This document shows, one piece after another, positions 44,880 through 54,257 of a stretch of 64,000 nucleotides of DNA (positions are counted from its first letter, which is position 1; each line of letters opens with the position of its first letter). This DNA comes from Caldalkalibacillus uzonensis (GTDB lineage Bacteria; Bacillota; Bacilli; Caldalkalibacillales; Caldalkalibacillaceae): the NCBI RefSeq assembly GCF_030814135.1, contig NZ_JAUSUQ010000001.1, forward strand, positions 124,001 through 188,000, given 5' to 3'. The translations under genes were made by a program, and so were the position numbers. Below the pieces are notes generated by a model, which ran no database searches, was not told the DNA's origin, and saw only the letters and a program-made list of their open reading frames with translations.

Positions 44880-44898
44880 CAAGCAAAATCCATGCCAA
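44880..44898 (-). promoter_or_regulatory. Sigma-54 (-24/-12) promoter of the OpuC-like operon
   Basis: On the minus strand TTGGCATG-GATT-TTGCTTG: -24 GG (44896-44895) and -12 GC (44884-44883) are separated by exactly 10 bases, as the sigma-54 consensus TTGGCACG-N4-TTGCW requires. A T-run lies directly upstream. The NtrC-type activator gene is the next gene upstream. Confidence 0.82.
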
Positions 44899-44900
44899 AA

Positions 44901-44931
44901 AAAAGCCCCAGAAAAGGCGTCTGGGGAGCTG
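44901..44931 (-). terminator. Terminator of the kinase/activator transcript
   Basis: On the minus strand CTCCCCAGA / TCTGGGGCT followed by TTTTTTTT; its U-run abuts the -24 element of the sigma-54 promoter. A second hairpin AGAGCGCC / GGCGCTCT without a U-run lies at 45017-45044. Confidence 0.82.
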
Positions 44932-45053
44932 TAACCGCAAAAAAAGTGGACGAGAGCGTAAAAATTTTTTTACACACAAACGTTTTGGCACACATTTCGT
45001 ATGATCAAAGCAGACCAGAGCGCCCCCTAGACCTTTGGCGCTCTGTTAAGCAC

Positions 45054-46415
45054 TCAATTAATGAAGTATTTGTTCATCTTATAAAACAGGTTTTGCCGGG
45101 AAATCCCCAGTTTTCTGGCCGCTTCCGCTACTTTACCCCCGGTTTCGTCCAACGCTTGCATAATCAATTGTTTTTCCATTTCCTCCAGCAGTTCGGGCAG
45201 GGATTTATCTTTTTTCAGGGAAATAGGGGGAAGCGAAGATGGTTCATCCTTTCTTTCCCTGACCTCACGGGGAAAATCCTCCACGGACAGCTGATGGTTG
45301 CGGCATAGGATGACAGCCCGTTCGATGGCATTTTCCAACTCCCTCACATTTCCCGGCCAGTCATATTCCGTCAAGACATTCATCAGCTCAGGAGAAATGC
45401 TGTAATCGATCCCGTTTTTATGGCGCTGCTTGTTTAGGAATGTTTCCACCAAAACGGGAATATCCTCTCTTCTTTCTCTCAACGGCGGAATATGAATATC
45501 CACGATATTTAAGCGGTAGTACAAATCTTCTCTGAAATCTCCTGATTCCACCATTTTCTTCAAATCCCGGTTACTGGCCGAGATCAGCCGGACATCCGCT
45601 GTTTTGGTTTTGTTACTTCCCAGCCGCATAAAAGTTTTGTCCTGTGTCACTTGCAATAATTTCGCTTGCAGGGCAGGGTTGACCTCACCGATTTCATCCA
45701 GAAAAATCGTTCCCCCGTCAGCGGCCTCAAATTTACCGGGACGGCTCGTTGTAGCCCCTGTGAAAGCCCCCTTTTCGTAACCGAACAACTCACTCTCCAA
45801 CAACTGCTCAGGAATCGCCGCACAGTTTACAGAAATAAAAGGTCCGTTTTGACGGCCGCTCCATAGGTGAATCAAACGGGCAATCATACTTTTGCCGGTC
45901 CCGCTTTCTCCTTGAATCAACACATTGGCATCCGTATTGGCCACCCGTTCCACTAATTGGATAATGCTTTTCATGGCTGGACTTGTTCCAACAAGAGGAG
46001 CAGACTCCAAGCTCTTTAATTTTTCTCTGAGCTGTCGGTTTTCTTCTTTCATCTGCAGCCATTCACAAGCTTTGTCAATGACCAGTTGGATGTTGTCCAG
46101 CTGCACCGGTTTGACCATGTAATCAAAGGCCCCTGCTTTCATGGCACTCACGGCACTTTCAATGTCTCCATAAGCCGTCATCATGATATAAAATTTATGG
46201 GGGTAAAGGGAGACCCATTCCTCTAACAGTTCCAATCCGGAGACATCGGGAAGCATCAAATCCAAAAATACGATGTCAGCCGGTTGCGCCGCCATTTTCC
46301 GTCTTGCTTCTGCTCCAGTGGCAGCCGTTTCCACCCTGTACCCTTTCTTTTGTAATGCTCCTTTTAAAATGCGCAATAACTTTACTTCGTCATCAACAAT
46401 CAGAAGGCGTCTCAT
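45054..46415 (-). CDS. NtrC-family sigma-54-dependent response regulator
   Basis: A 453-residue activator with three domains. The receiver (about residues 1-120) has Asp in VFLDLMLPDVSG and Lys in YMVKPVQL. The AAA+ domain (about 140-375) has Walker A GESGTGKSM, the sigma-54 contact loop GAFTGATTSRPG and Walker B TIFLDEIGEV. The Fis-type HTH (about 410-453) has EAARKLGISRQNLFYKMNKY. ATG 46415 has GAGGAG upstream; the longer frame overlaps the kinase. It overlaps the kinase gene end by about 23 bases. It should activate the -24/-12 promoters at 44898 and 55669. Confidence 0.93.
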   Translation of the reverse strand: MRRLLIVDDEVKLLRILKGALQKKGYRVETAATGAEARRKMAAQPADIVFLDLMLPDVSGLELLEEWVSLYPHKFYIMMTAYGDIESAVSAMKAGAFDYMVKPVQLDNIQLVIDKACEWLQMKEENRQLREKLKSLESAPLVGTSPAMKSIIQLVERVANTDANVLIQGESGTGKSMIARLIHLWSGRQNGPFISVNCAAIPEQLLESELFGYEKGAFTGATTSRPGKFEAADGGTIFLDEIGEVNPALQAKLLQVTQDKTFMRLGSNKTKTADVRLISASNRDLKKMVESGDFREDLYYRLNIVDIHIPPLRERREDIPVLVETFLNKQRHKNGIDYSISPELMNVLTEYDWPGNVRELENAIERAVILCRNHQLSVEDFPREVRERKDEPSSLPPISLKKDKSLPELLEEMEKQLIMQALDETGGKVAEAARKLGISRQNLFYKMNKYFIN

Positions 46416-48525
46416 CGTCCCACTCCTCTCTGCTTTTAGGCAGCTGCACAAACATGGTGGTACCCTGTCCTTCTGCACTTTCAGCCCAAATCCTCCCATT
46501 ATGGCGGGTGACAATTTCATGGGCAATGGCCAGACCCAGCCCGGTACCCTCCCGTTTGGTGGAATAGAAGGGGGTAAAAATCCATTTTAACTGTGAAGGC
46601 GGGATGCCTTTTCCCGTGTCTTTTATTTCAACTAACCATTCATCATGCTTATCCCTAAGCTGCACACTGAGTGTGCCTCCGTGTCCCATCGCCTGCAGGC
46701 TGTTCAAAATAATATTTAAAAACACCTGTACCAAGCCGTTACGCCGGGCATGGACCCAAGCTCCCGTTTGCTCATAAGCCTTGACAACTTCAATATCTTG
46801 GTCATTGCACCGTTTTCTTAATAAATGCAACAGCTCATTTAAAACAGAAACAAGACTCACCGGTTCCCTTTCACCATTGTCTTCCTCTTTGGTTAATTTC
46901 AAAAAATGGATCAATAACTGATTCATCCTGTGAGTGGTTTCTAATATGTCGTTGACCAATTCTTCAATAGGGGAAGCTTGGCGGGGGGATTCTGTCAACT
47001 CCAGTTGCAGCGCCTCTGCCGCTGCCTGGATAATGCTCAACGGATTTTTAATCTCATGAGCGATCCCTGCTGTCAGTTGTCCCAAAGAGGCCAAGCGTTC
47101 ACTCTGGCGCACGTATTCTTCCAACTTCTTCATGTCACTGACGTCCCTCATGATCACAATGGTGCCGAGTAACTCCTCATGTTCCCCCCGGAAGCGGGAG
47201 GCATAGATCCGGACGTCCCGTTTATACCCATGTTTATCATAGATATAGCTTTCCACCTCATCAAATGCTTTGCCTTCCTTTAATGTTTTCCAAGATACAA
47301 ACTCTTCCTTTCTCTCTTTGAGCGGCAACGTAAATATGGACCGTCCCAGCACTTCATCTCTGGAAAATCCCGTCAGTTTCTCTGCACCCTTATTAAATGT
47401 GATAATATTCCCGTGCTGATCCGTAGTAATGACCCCATATGGGACGGACTCCAGTATATAAAAGAGGCGTCTTTCCTGTTCCCTCAGAGCATTGGCCATC
47501 TTGCCCATGGTGACAGACAATGCTTCGATCTCGTCTTTTGTCTTTAAGGGTGTGAACCATTTGCGTTCATTCCGCTGATATTCTTTCACCTGCCGGATGA
47601 GTTGCAAGATGGGGTGTAACACCCTGAGGCTTAACACCGTACTCAAGACAATACCAATCAATAAAACCGCAAAAAATCCTTTAAATAAAACGTTTCTGAG
47701 CTGATGGGCAGGAACCATGGCTTGTTCAAAAGGCTCCGCGACAATCAGGCCCATGCCGCCCCAGCGAAGCGGTCGGTAGGCAGCAACCATTTGTTCACCG
47801 AACAATTCGCCCTGCCACATCCCGTAACGGTCACGGTACAAATGTTGACCCAACGGGTGTTGGTGTATGTTCGTTCCAATCCACTGGGGGGAACTGTGTC
47901 CGACAACATGGCCTTGACGGTCAATGAGGACATTAACCCCCTCTTCCCCTATTTTCAGCTTGTTCAGATGGTCAGACAAAACGTTAAGATTTAAAAAGGC
48001 GACCACCCCTCCTTCAAATGTTCCATCTTCATCAACCGCCGGATGGGCCACGGCAATGGCCGGCGTTCCATCTGGCAATGAGATGAGCGGCGAAACATGA
48101 TAAGTTTTGCTCCAGGATAACCGTTCATGGATATGGCCGATAACGACAGCTTGATCAAATGAGGTTCCTGGAATGCTTTGGACAATATGTCCTTGGGCAT
48201 CAAATGACAGGATGAAAAGGTACAAAGGTTCCGTTGCAATACGCCTTTCCATCTCCGCCGTAAATGCCTCATGGGCCGCCGCATTCTTGTTCAACAGAAA
48301 TAAGGACGCCTGCCTTAAATCCTGAATCATGCTTCCCAGCGTAAAATTGATCCGGCTGCTCAAGGTGTGGGCAATTAATTCATCCCGGTACTCAATTTGT
48401 TCCTGTACAGACTGTTTCATTACCTGAGTGGTAATCCCGTACAAAAGGGCGAGCGTCGCAAAAATCACCACGCTGGTAATAAAGATATACCGTTTGGTCA
48501 GTTTCGAGCGAAAAAGTTGGATCAT
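46393..48525 (-). CDS. Sensor histidine kinase with extracytoplasmic Cache-type sensor, HAMP and PAS
   Basis: A 710-residue membrane kinase. TM1 is at about residues 12-35 and the extracellular Cache-like sensor at about 36-280 (SLPDGTPAIAVAHPAVDEDG and VIDRQGHVVGHSSP-like segments). TM2 is at about 285-305, HAMP about 306-355 and PAS about 360-480 (VPYGVITTDQHGNIITFNKG). HisKA has the phosphoacceptor His in GIAHEIKNPLSIIQ (about 500). HATPase_c has NIILNSLQAMGHGG, DTGKGIPPSQL and GTGLGLAIAHE. It senses an external ligand directly, probably the substrate of the importer or of the catabolic operon. A terminator lies upstream. Confidence 0.92.
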   Translation of the reverse strand: MIQLFRSKLTKRYIFITSVVIFATLALLYGITTQVMKQSVQEQIEYRDELIAHTLSSRINFTLGSMIQDLRQASLFLLNKNAAAHEAFTAEMERRIATEPLYLFILSFDAQGHIVQSIPGTSFDQAVVIGHIHERLSWSKTYHVSPLISLPDGTPAIAVAHPAVDEDGTFEGGVVAFLNLNVLSDHLNKLKIGEEGVNVLIDRQGHVVGHSSPQWIGTNIHQHPLGQHLYRDRYGMWQGELFGEQMVAAYRPLRWGGMGLIVAEPFEQAMVPAHQLRNVLFKGFFAVLLIGIVLSTVLSLRVLHPILQLIRQVKEYQRNERKWFTPLKTKDEIEALSVTMGKMANALREQERRLFYILESVPYGVITTDQHGNIITFNKGAEKLTGFSRDEVLGRSIFTLPLKERKEEFVSWKTLKEGKAFDEVESYIYDKHGYKRDVRIYASRFRGEHEELLGTIVIMRDVSDMKKLEEYVRQSERLASLGQLTAGIAHEIKNPLSIIQAAAEALQLELTESPRQASPIEELVNDILETTHRMNQLLIHFLKLTKEEDNGEREPVSLVSVLNELLHLLRKRCNDQDIEVVKAYEQTGAWVHARRNGLVQVFLNIILNSLQAMGHGGTLSVQLRDKHDEWLVEIKDTGKGIPPSQLKWIFTPFYSTKREGTGLGLAIAHEIVTRHNGRIWAESAEGQGTTMFVQLPKSREEWDDETPSDC

Positions 48526-48593
48526 CAACTATTCTCCTTGCCATGACAGATTTGCCATTTGAAGCAGAATGAAACATGAGATGATATAATGCC

Positions 48594-48621
48594 AAAAAAC
48601 TCCTGACCCTCGCCAGGAGTT
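48594..48621 (-). terminator. Terminator between the catabolic operon and the kinase gene
   Basis: Stem AACTCCTG / CAGGAGTT with an 8-base loop. On the minus strand it is followed by TTTTTTGG. It ends the six-gene operon. Confidence 0.88.
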
Positions 48622-48685
48622 TCCCCTATTGGTTTACCTCATTATTGTTCAGCGCCCTTTTGACGGTCAAGTCCAAATTTTTAGA

Positions 48686-49525
48686 TCAAACCTGTGTGCC
48701 AGAAAGATTTTCCAATTGTGAACGTGTAAAAAGCAGGTCCTCATCACGCATTGTAGGTAACAGGCGGCGAGCCTCAAACACTTCTCTTCTGTCAATCGTG
48801 ACCATTTTATAATCTTCCTGGTCAAAAGGACAGCTCTCCACTATTTGGCCAAAGGGATCGATCAGCAGGGAACGCCCGTAAAATGACACACCCTTTTCTA
48901 CTCCCACACGGTTAACGAGCACGACATAGCAACCATAGATCGTCGCATAAAACCGGCCAACCCGTTCCCATCCTTCGGCACTGGAATAACGTTGGCCTAG
49001 CCCTCCTTGGGGACTGTTGACCAGGCCGATCAGCAAGGAGGCATGACGATAGGCACACAGCTGAACCAATGACGGATGCCACAGATCATTGCAAATTAAT
49101 AGGGTGGCCTTAAAGTTTCCAAATGGGACGACTGTCACCTTCCTGCCCCGTCCATACACCTTCCCTTCTTCAAAAAGCCCATAGGTGACCGGGTACACTT
49201 TACGGTGAACGGTCATTAACCGGCCTTCATGAACCAGGGCGGCCGAGTTGTAGAGGATGTCATCATCACTTTTTTCCACAAAACCGAAAACGACCCCCAT
49301 GTTCAAATCCCGGCTGGCCTCTTTGATTAAACGCATCTCCGTGGCATCCAGTGCCAGAGCCACCTCATAAGCCTTTTCTTGCAGCATATAGCCGGTGAGG
49401 GACAACTCGGGAAAGATGAGCAGATCGGCTTTCCCCTGATGGATCTCCATCGTTTGCAACAGATGTTTCAGATTGTGCTGAACATCTCCTAAAACCGGTT
49501 GTGTTTGAGCCATTGCCAGACGCAT
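48686..49525 (-). CDS. Carbon-nitrogen hydrolase (nitrilase superfamily amidase)
   Basis: A 279-residue nitrilase-fold enzyme with the Glu-Lys-Cys triad: Glu in LIFPELSLTGY (about residue 40), Lys in VHRKVYPVTYG (about 109), Cys in LLICNDLWHP (about 144). It would hydrolyse an amide or N-carbamoyl bond. The sequence fits the family of single-domain amidases of unknown specificity rather than NAD synthetase or beta-ureidopropionase. It is the last gene of the minus-strand catabolic operon, starting two bases after the glcF stop. Confidence 0.85.
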   Translation of the reverse strand: MRLAMAQTQPVLGDVQHNLKHLLQTMEIHQGKADLLIFPELSLTGYMLQEKAYEVALALDATEMRLIKEASRDLNMGVVFGFVEKSDDDILYNSAALVHEGRLMTVHRKVYPVTYGLFEEGKVYGRGRKVTVVPFGNFKATLLICNDLWHPSLVQLCAYRHASLLIGLVNSPQGGLGQRYSSAEGWERVGRFYATIYGCYVVLVNRVGVEKGVSFYGRSLLIDPFGQIVESCPFDQEDYKMVTIDRREVFEARRLLPTMRDEDLLFTRSQLENLSGTQV

Positions 49526-49527
49526 GC

Positions 49528-50844
49528 CTATACCTCCTTTTCCGTTAACCCGCAGGCTTCCGCCAGGACATCTACCAGATGGACCGCTCTCATCTTGGCC
49601 GGTTGACCAAACTTTAACACACCTAAACGCATCTGCAACAAGCAGCCTGGGTTGGAGGTGACAATAACTTGAGCCTGTGACTGCTGAACAGAGCCCATTT
49701 TCTCCTCCAAAATGGCCATCGATTCATCATAATGTAACAGGTTGTAAATGCCTCCTGAGGCACAACAGCGTTCACTGCCTGTAAACTCGACAAAGCGAGC
49801 ACCGGGGATGGACCTGAGCAGCTCCCTGGGTTCTTGGAACACGCCTTGGACGTTGCGTAAATGGCAGGAATCTTGATAGGTGATAACCCCTTCTATCTTT
49901 TTTTGAAATGGGAGGGGACCAAAATGGACCAAAAGTTCGCTGATATCTCTGACCTTGGCCACAAACCGTTCCGCCCGCAGCCCCCAGTCTTCGTCGGACG
50001 CCAACAGACGGTCATATTCCCTCAACATGGCCCCGCATCCACCGGCATTGTTCACATAATAATCGGCTTCCACGGCCTCAAAGGCGGCCAAATTGGCTTT
50101 GGCCAACGCCTTGGCCATTTCCGTCGTTCCCTGGTGAGCATGGAGTGCACCACAACAGGTCTGTTGAGGAGGAATGACCACTTCACAACCCACCTTGCTC
50201 AACAACTCAATGGTCAGCCGGTTGGTCCGGGACATGAGGGTATCGGTGATACATCCGGTAAACAAAGCTACCCGGGCTTTTTTCTGGCCTTCAGGCGGAA
50301 TCACTCCTCCCCGTTTGGGTTTTTTTAAGGGATTTTCGACTGCAGGCAGGGCTTTTTCAAACCAGGCCAACGGTTCGGACACTGTTTCCAACAACTTCGT
50401 TTTTCTTAATAGAAAAGGTAAGGGCGATTTTTGATAAAACCACATCAAATAGCCTAGTCCTTGCAAACGTTTGTAATAAGGAAACACATGCTTCAACACA
50501 AACCGTTTCCCTTTTTCTTTCCATGTCAAAGACTCAGCCGTCTGTGCCTGGGCGATTGCCTCTTTGGCTTCCTCTAGAATATGACCGTAGGGAACATTGA
50601 CAGGACAAGCCACTTCACAGGCCCGGCAGCCGAGACACAAATCCAGGGGCTCGGCCAAATCGTTGGTGACGTGAATCTTCCCTTCTGCCGCCATCTTCAC
50701 CAGATTAATTCGTCCCCTGGGAGACGCTGACTCTTTGCCCATGGATGTGTATGTGGGACAGGATGGCAGGCAATAACCGCATTGAATACATTGGTTGGTG
50801 TCAGCATGGACGCGTTCGTACAATTGACGGGCTGGATCACTCAT
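49528..50844 (-). CDS. Glycolate/2-hydroxyacid oxidase iron-sulfur subunit (GlcF-like)
   Basis: A 438-residue electron-transfer subunit. Two 4Fe-4S motifs are at the N-terminus (CIQCGYCLPSCP, about residues 18-29; CLGCRACEVACP, about 69-80). Two CCG domains follow (QTCCGALHAHQG about 224-235; ERCCASGGIYN about 362-372). It passes electrons from the GlcD-type flavoprotein to the quinone pool. Its start overlaps the glcD-like stop (ATGA). The partner genes and lack of a separate GlcE suggest a two-subunit 2-hydroxyacid oxidase. Confidence 0.88.
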   Translation of the reverse strand: MSDPARQLYERVHADTNQCIQCGYCLPSCPTYTSMGKESASPRGRINLVKMAAEGKIHVTNDLAEPLDLCLGCRACEVACPVNVPYGHILEEAKEAIAQAQTAESLTWKEKGKRFVLKHVFPYYKRLQGLGYLMWFYQKSPLPFLLRKTKLLETVSEPLAWFEKALPAVENPLKKPKRGGVIPPEGQKKARVALFTGCITDTLMSRTNRLTIELLSKVGCEVVIPPQQTCCGALHAHQGTTEMAKALAKANLAAFEAVEADYYVNNAGGCGAMLREYDRLLASDEDWGLRAERFVAKVRDISELLVHFGPLPFQKKIEGVITYQDSCHLRNVQGVFQEPRELLRSIPGARFVEFTGSERCCASGGIYNLLHYDESMAILEEKMGSVQQSQAQVIVTSNPGCLLQMRLGVLKFGQPAKMRAVHLVDVLAEACGLTEKEV

Positions 50845-52244
50845 GTTAACACCACCTTGTTTTGGCCCGGTTGGGGAAAAATTTTGCCCGGATTTAAAAT
50901 ATGGTTCGGATCCCAGGCCTCTTTGATCTTTTTCATCATGATCACACCTGTTTCTCCTAATTCTCTCTTCAGGTAAGGGGCTTTCAATGTCCCGATCCCA
51001 TGCTCACCGGAAAGGGTGCCGCCAAGGGCCAACGCCGCCTCAAAGATTTCACCAATCGCATCTTCCACCCTTTTCATCTCTTCTTTGTTCCTCTTGTCAG
51101 TGAGAATGTTCGGGTGCAAATTTCCGTCTCCAGCATGGCCAAAAACCACCAAGTTCAACTGATATTTTTCACGTATCTTCCTCAAGTGCTCCATCATGTC
51201 GGGAATTTTACTTCTCGGTACCGTTGCATCTTCGGAAATTTTTGTTGGCCCTAACTTGGAAATCGCCGGCGAAACCATCCTCCGTGCCTGCCACAATGTT
51301 TGCCGTTCCTCCTCATTGTTGGCCACCTTAACCTCCAGAGCATCATGTTGATGGCAAATCTCGGCACATGTATGGATTTCCTCCTCCACGGCCTTAGGAT
51401 GTCCGTCCACTTCAATGATGATCAGGGCTTCAGCCTCCACCGGCAAACCGGACGGCCGGTAATGTTCAACCGCTTGAATGCAATATTGGTCCATCATCTC
51501 CAGGGCAGAGGGCAAAATCCCAGATTGGAGGATACGTGTGATGGCATAACCCGAATCGACCAAACGCTTAAAAGTGGCCATCATGGTTTTTCGGGCAGGC
51601 GGTTTGGGGATTAATTTTAAAATTGCCTCTGTCACCACGGCCAAAGTTCCTTCTGAACCGACAATCAAACGGGTTAAATCATATCCTGTGACGTTCTTGA
51701 CCGTCTTTCCTCCGGTGCGCATGATCTCCCCTGTAGGCGTGACCACCTCCAGACCGATGACATAATCTTTTGTCGTCCCGTATTTCAGCCCTTTTGGACC
51801 ACTTGAATTTTCCAGCAGATTCCCCCCGATGGTCGACACGTGGGAACTGGAAGGATCGGGAGGATAATACAGCCCCACTTCTTCGGCTTTCTGGTGAATA
51901 TCCGCCGTGATCACCCCCGGGGAGACAATCGCTAACAAATTCTCCTTGTCGATGATCAATTTTTCCTTCATTTGGGACATGTCCAAGACCATACCCCCTT
52001 GTACCGGAAGAGGACCACCGCTTAAGGAGGTGGCTGCCCCCCGGGGGTAAACGGGAATCTTATACCGGTTAGCCAACTGAAGAAGTTGGCTGATCTCTTC
52101 AGTGCTCTGGGGCTGCACCACCACATCGGGAAGATATTCGCCAAAGGAAGCATCAAAACTGTATGAGTACCGGTCAGCCACATTCTGCAGAATGCGTTCC
52201 TTTGACATAATGCGGGACAGCTCTTCGATTATCTTGGCATCCAT
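50841..52244 (-). CDS. FAD-linked 2-hydroxyacid oxidase/dehydrogenase (GlcD-like)
   Basis: A 467-residue VAO-fold flavoprotein. The FAD-binding PCMH domain (about residues 35-215) has YPRGAATSLSGGPLP, PDPSSSHVSTIGGNLLENSS and VTGYDLTRLIVGSEGTLAVV. The C-terminal FAD-oxidase domain has FGHAGDGNLHPNIL (about 375-388) and SGEHGIGTLKAPYL (about 418-431). It oxidises a 2-hydroxyacid such as glycolate or D-lactate to the 2-oxoacid. ATG 52244 is preferred over 52253 on spacing from AAAGGGGG. Operon context points to a 2-hydroxyacid intermediate. Confidence 0.88.
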   Translation of the reverse strand: MDAKIIEELSRIMSKERILQNVADRYSYSFDASFGEYLPDVVVQPQSTEEISQLLQLANRYKIPVYPRGAATSLSGGPLPVQGGMVLDMSQMKEKLIIDKENLLAIVSPGVITADIHQKAEEVGLYYPPDPSSSHVSTIGGNLLENSSGPKGLKYGTTKDYVIGLEVVTPTGEIMRTGGKTVKNVTGYDLTRLIVGSEGTLAVVTEAILKLIPKPPARKTMMATFKRLVDSGYAITRILQSGILPSALEMMDQYCIQAVEHYRPSGLPVEAEALIIIEVDGHPKAVEEEIHTCAEICHQHDALEVKVANNEEERQTLWQARRMVSPAISKLGPTKISEDATVPRSKIPDMMEHLRKIREKYQLNLVVFGHAGDGNLHPNILTDKRNKEEMKRVEDAIGEIFEAALALGGTLSGEHGIGTLKAPYLKRELGETGVIMMKKIKEAWDPNHILNPGKIFPQPGQNKVVLT

Positions 52245-52305
52245 CGGTCTCATCCCCCTTTAGTAGCCTTTGATCGCGTGAAATATCCCCGGGTTCTTTC
52301 TGAGC

Positions 52306-53205
52306 CTATTCCCCAGGGAAGGCATCTTCAATCCCCAATAGCCGGCGCGGGTTGTGAACAATCATGGTCTCAATGTCATTCTCCTTTATCCCAGCTTTGA
52401 GCAGTTTTTCGACAAACTGGCTTAACCCCTCTACCACAGGCACGTTGTGGACCTGTCCGTAATCAGTGACCAGTACGCAAGCGGAGGGGCCAAGCCGGCG
52501 GATACTTGCAGCCATCTGTTCGATGGTCAAATCATTAAAATCCTCGCTGACGGCCAAATAACACTTTTCAATTATAGCCCCCTGCTTGGCCAAGGTGATT
52601 TGCTGCTCCAACGGAATGGGTGCAATGCCTAGATCAGCATGTTGAATCAAAATTTTTTCCACTTTGTGTTCCTTGGCCGCACCGACCAGTGCGTGTACCT
52701 CTTCTGCAGACAAATGACCGGTGGCCAATATAATGCCGGCATCAGCGATTAAGGAAAGAATCTCATGCACTTCCGGTAATAGTTTTCTGTTCTCATCCCA
52801 GATGCGAATCCCTTCTTGCGGATGAACAAGAGGCTTGTCACTGTTGAAGAAGCGAGTCTTTTTTTTAGCAAAGTGACATTGGTGCTGTGCTGCCGAAAAG
52901 GTGGGCATCCAAATCATTTTGGCCCCCAGGCGGATGGCGCAATCTACAGCCGTTGGTGACAGTCCGCCTGTGAAATAATTGAGCACCAGTCCGCCGTAAA
53001 CGTGAAGCCCAGGTTCCTTCATGCGAATGAGCGAAGCCCTGTCCACCGTTTGGGATTCATGAGATTTAATCACCACGCCGGCCATATTGGCCTGTTTGAT
53101 ATCTTCGATCAGCTCCCAATCGGTTTGTCTGCGTGGAAACAAGCTGGGATCAGCATGGCAGTGAAGTTCAATGGCTCCTTCTAACAGAGGATGGTAAATG
53201 GACAT
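52306..53205 (-). CDS. DUF6282 family metal-dependent hydrolase-like protein
   Basis: A 299-residue TIM-barrel protein of the amidohydrolase/PHP-like class. Putative metal ligands are in IELHCHADPS (about residues 11-20), VIKSHES (about 44-50), LATGHLSAEEV (about 164-174), LIQHADLG (about 190-197) and VTDYGQVHN (about 247-255). I assign it to DUF6282; no substrate is established. ATG 53205 has AAAGGAAG upstream. It lies between the hydrolase and glcD-like genes, so it may open or trim a lactone or amide ring (inference). Confidence 0.75.
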   Translation of the reverse strand: MSIYHPLLEGAIELHCHADPSLFPRRQTDWELIEDIKQANMAGVVIKSHESQTVDRASLIRMKEPGLHVYGGLVLNYFTGGLSPTAVDCAIRLGAKMIWMPTFSAAQHQCHFAKKKTRFFNSDKPLVHPQEGIRIWDENRKLLPEVHEILSLIADAGIILATGHLSAEEVHALVGAAKEHKVEKILIQHADLGIAPIPLEQQITLAKQGAIIEKCYLAVSEDFNDLTIEQMAASIRRLGPSACVLVTDYGQVHNVPVVEGLSQFVEKLLKAGIKENDIETMIVHNPRRLLGIEDAFPGE

Positions 53206-53250
53206 GTTTCTACTTCCTTTCCAAATGCGTGCTCGAAGCAAAATATTTTG

Positions 53251-54171
53251 TCAGCAGGTCAAAATATTTTTACAGTTATCATGCTCTCTTAAGCAATCAT
53301 CAAAAAACGCTTTCAGGGCATCCACCAAATCAAGAAATACTGGATGATCCTGATACATAAAGTCGTTGTGCTTCCCGTCAATCAGATATAAACGTTTGGG
53401 CTCCCGGGCTTTCTCACAGAGAGATAAGGCTTCCTCCACCGGATGCAGGGCATTATCCCTGCCATGGGCAATAAACAGAGGACGGGGAGCAATGTCTTGA
53501 ACCACTTTCTCAGCATTCATGCGGATGATAGATTCCGTAAATTGGATAGTGGTTTTTTGACCGAATGCTGAAAGCGGTGCCAATTCCTTCTGAACATAAT
53601 CATCAGTATCAGGATCCAGAGGATAATGAATAAAAGGATCAGCGAGAAGGGATTGACCCGTCAAAACCCGTTTGAGCCTGTCTTCATCCACCATGTGTAA
53701 AATTTTGCGCCATTCCACATACGAGTGAACCGATTTTAACCAGCGTTCCCCATGATAAAAACCGTTCAACGCGGCGACCGCTTTCACCCTCTGATCCTGG
53801 GCGGCCACACGGATCACATTGGCTGCCCCCATACCCCAGCCGATCAGGCCGATCCGTTCAGGATCCACTTGCGGCTGAGCCCGAAGATAGGTCACGGCAT
53901 TGATGATATCTTCCACTTGTTCGTCCAGTACCACCCGTCCCGGAATCCCCTCACTTTGGGCAAAGCCCCTGTAGTCAAATCCCAAGCAGACATACCCTGC
54001 CGCTGTCAGATAACGGGCAAAAAGACGGGGATAAAATTCATTGAACCCTTGGTAGCCGGAATTGGGAATAATGGCGGGACGTTTCTCACCTTCTTGATAA
54101 TCATCAGGTAAATAGAGGGTGCCCTCCAATTTGTACCCATCGCTGTAAAAATGAATCGGTCGTTCTTGCAT
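53251..54171 (-). CDS. Alpha/beta-hydrolase fold protein with Gly at the nucleophile position
   Basis: A 306-residue alpha/beta-hydrolase. The oxyanion region is GYQGFNEF (about residues 43-50), and FDYRGFAQSEG lies near 69-79. The nucleophile elbow reads LIGWGMGAANV (about 118-128), where GxSxG would be expected. The acid and His appear in AHGRDNALHP (about 239-248) and DGKHNDFMY (about 268-276). The Ser codon position is GGT, one base from AGT. Either catalysis is lost, or the protein uses a different mechanism. ATG 54171 follows GGGAGGGA. Confidence 0.8.
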   Translation of the reverse strand: MQERPIHFYSDGYKLEGTLYLPDDYQEGEKRPAIIPNSGYQGFNEFYPRLFARYLTAAGYVCLGFDYRGFAQSEGIPGRVVLDEQVEDIINAVTYLRAQPQVDPERIGLIGWGMGAANVIRVAAQDQRVKAVAALNGFYHGERWLKSVHSYVEWRKILHMVDEDRLKRVLTGQSLLADPFIHYPLDPDTDDYVQKELAPLSAFGQKTTIQFTESIIRMNAEKVVQDIAPRPLFIAHGRDNALHPVEEALSLCEKAREPKRLYLIDGKHNDFMYQDHPVFLDLVDALKAFFDDCLREHDNCKNILTC

Positions 54172-54257
54172 TGATCCATTCCCTCCCATGATCTGAAAGA
54201 TAGGCCTTCAACTTTAAATCTAGCAATTTCTGTGCCAACAGCAACTTACTGGACAAA

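Noticed and set aside
45017-45044. AGAGCGCC / GGCGCTCT hairpin after the NtrC-type gene as the main terminator
   Set aside because: It has no U-run on either strand; the hairpin at 44901-44931 with eight T residues is the better terminator.
48580-48596. A TTGGCATT sequence upstream of the histidine-kinase gene resembling a third sigma-54 promoter
   Set aside because: Ten bases after the GG the dinucleotide is TC, not GC, so the -12 element is missing.
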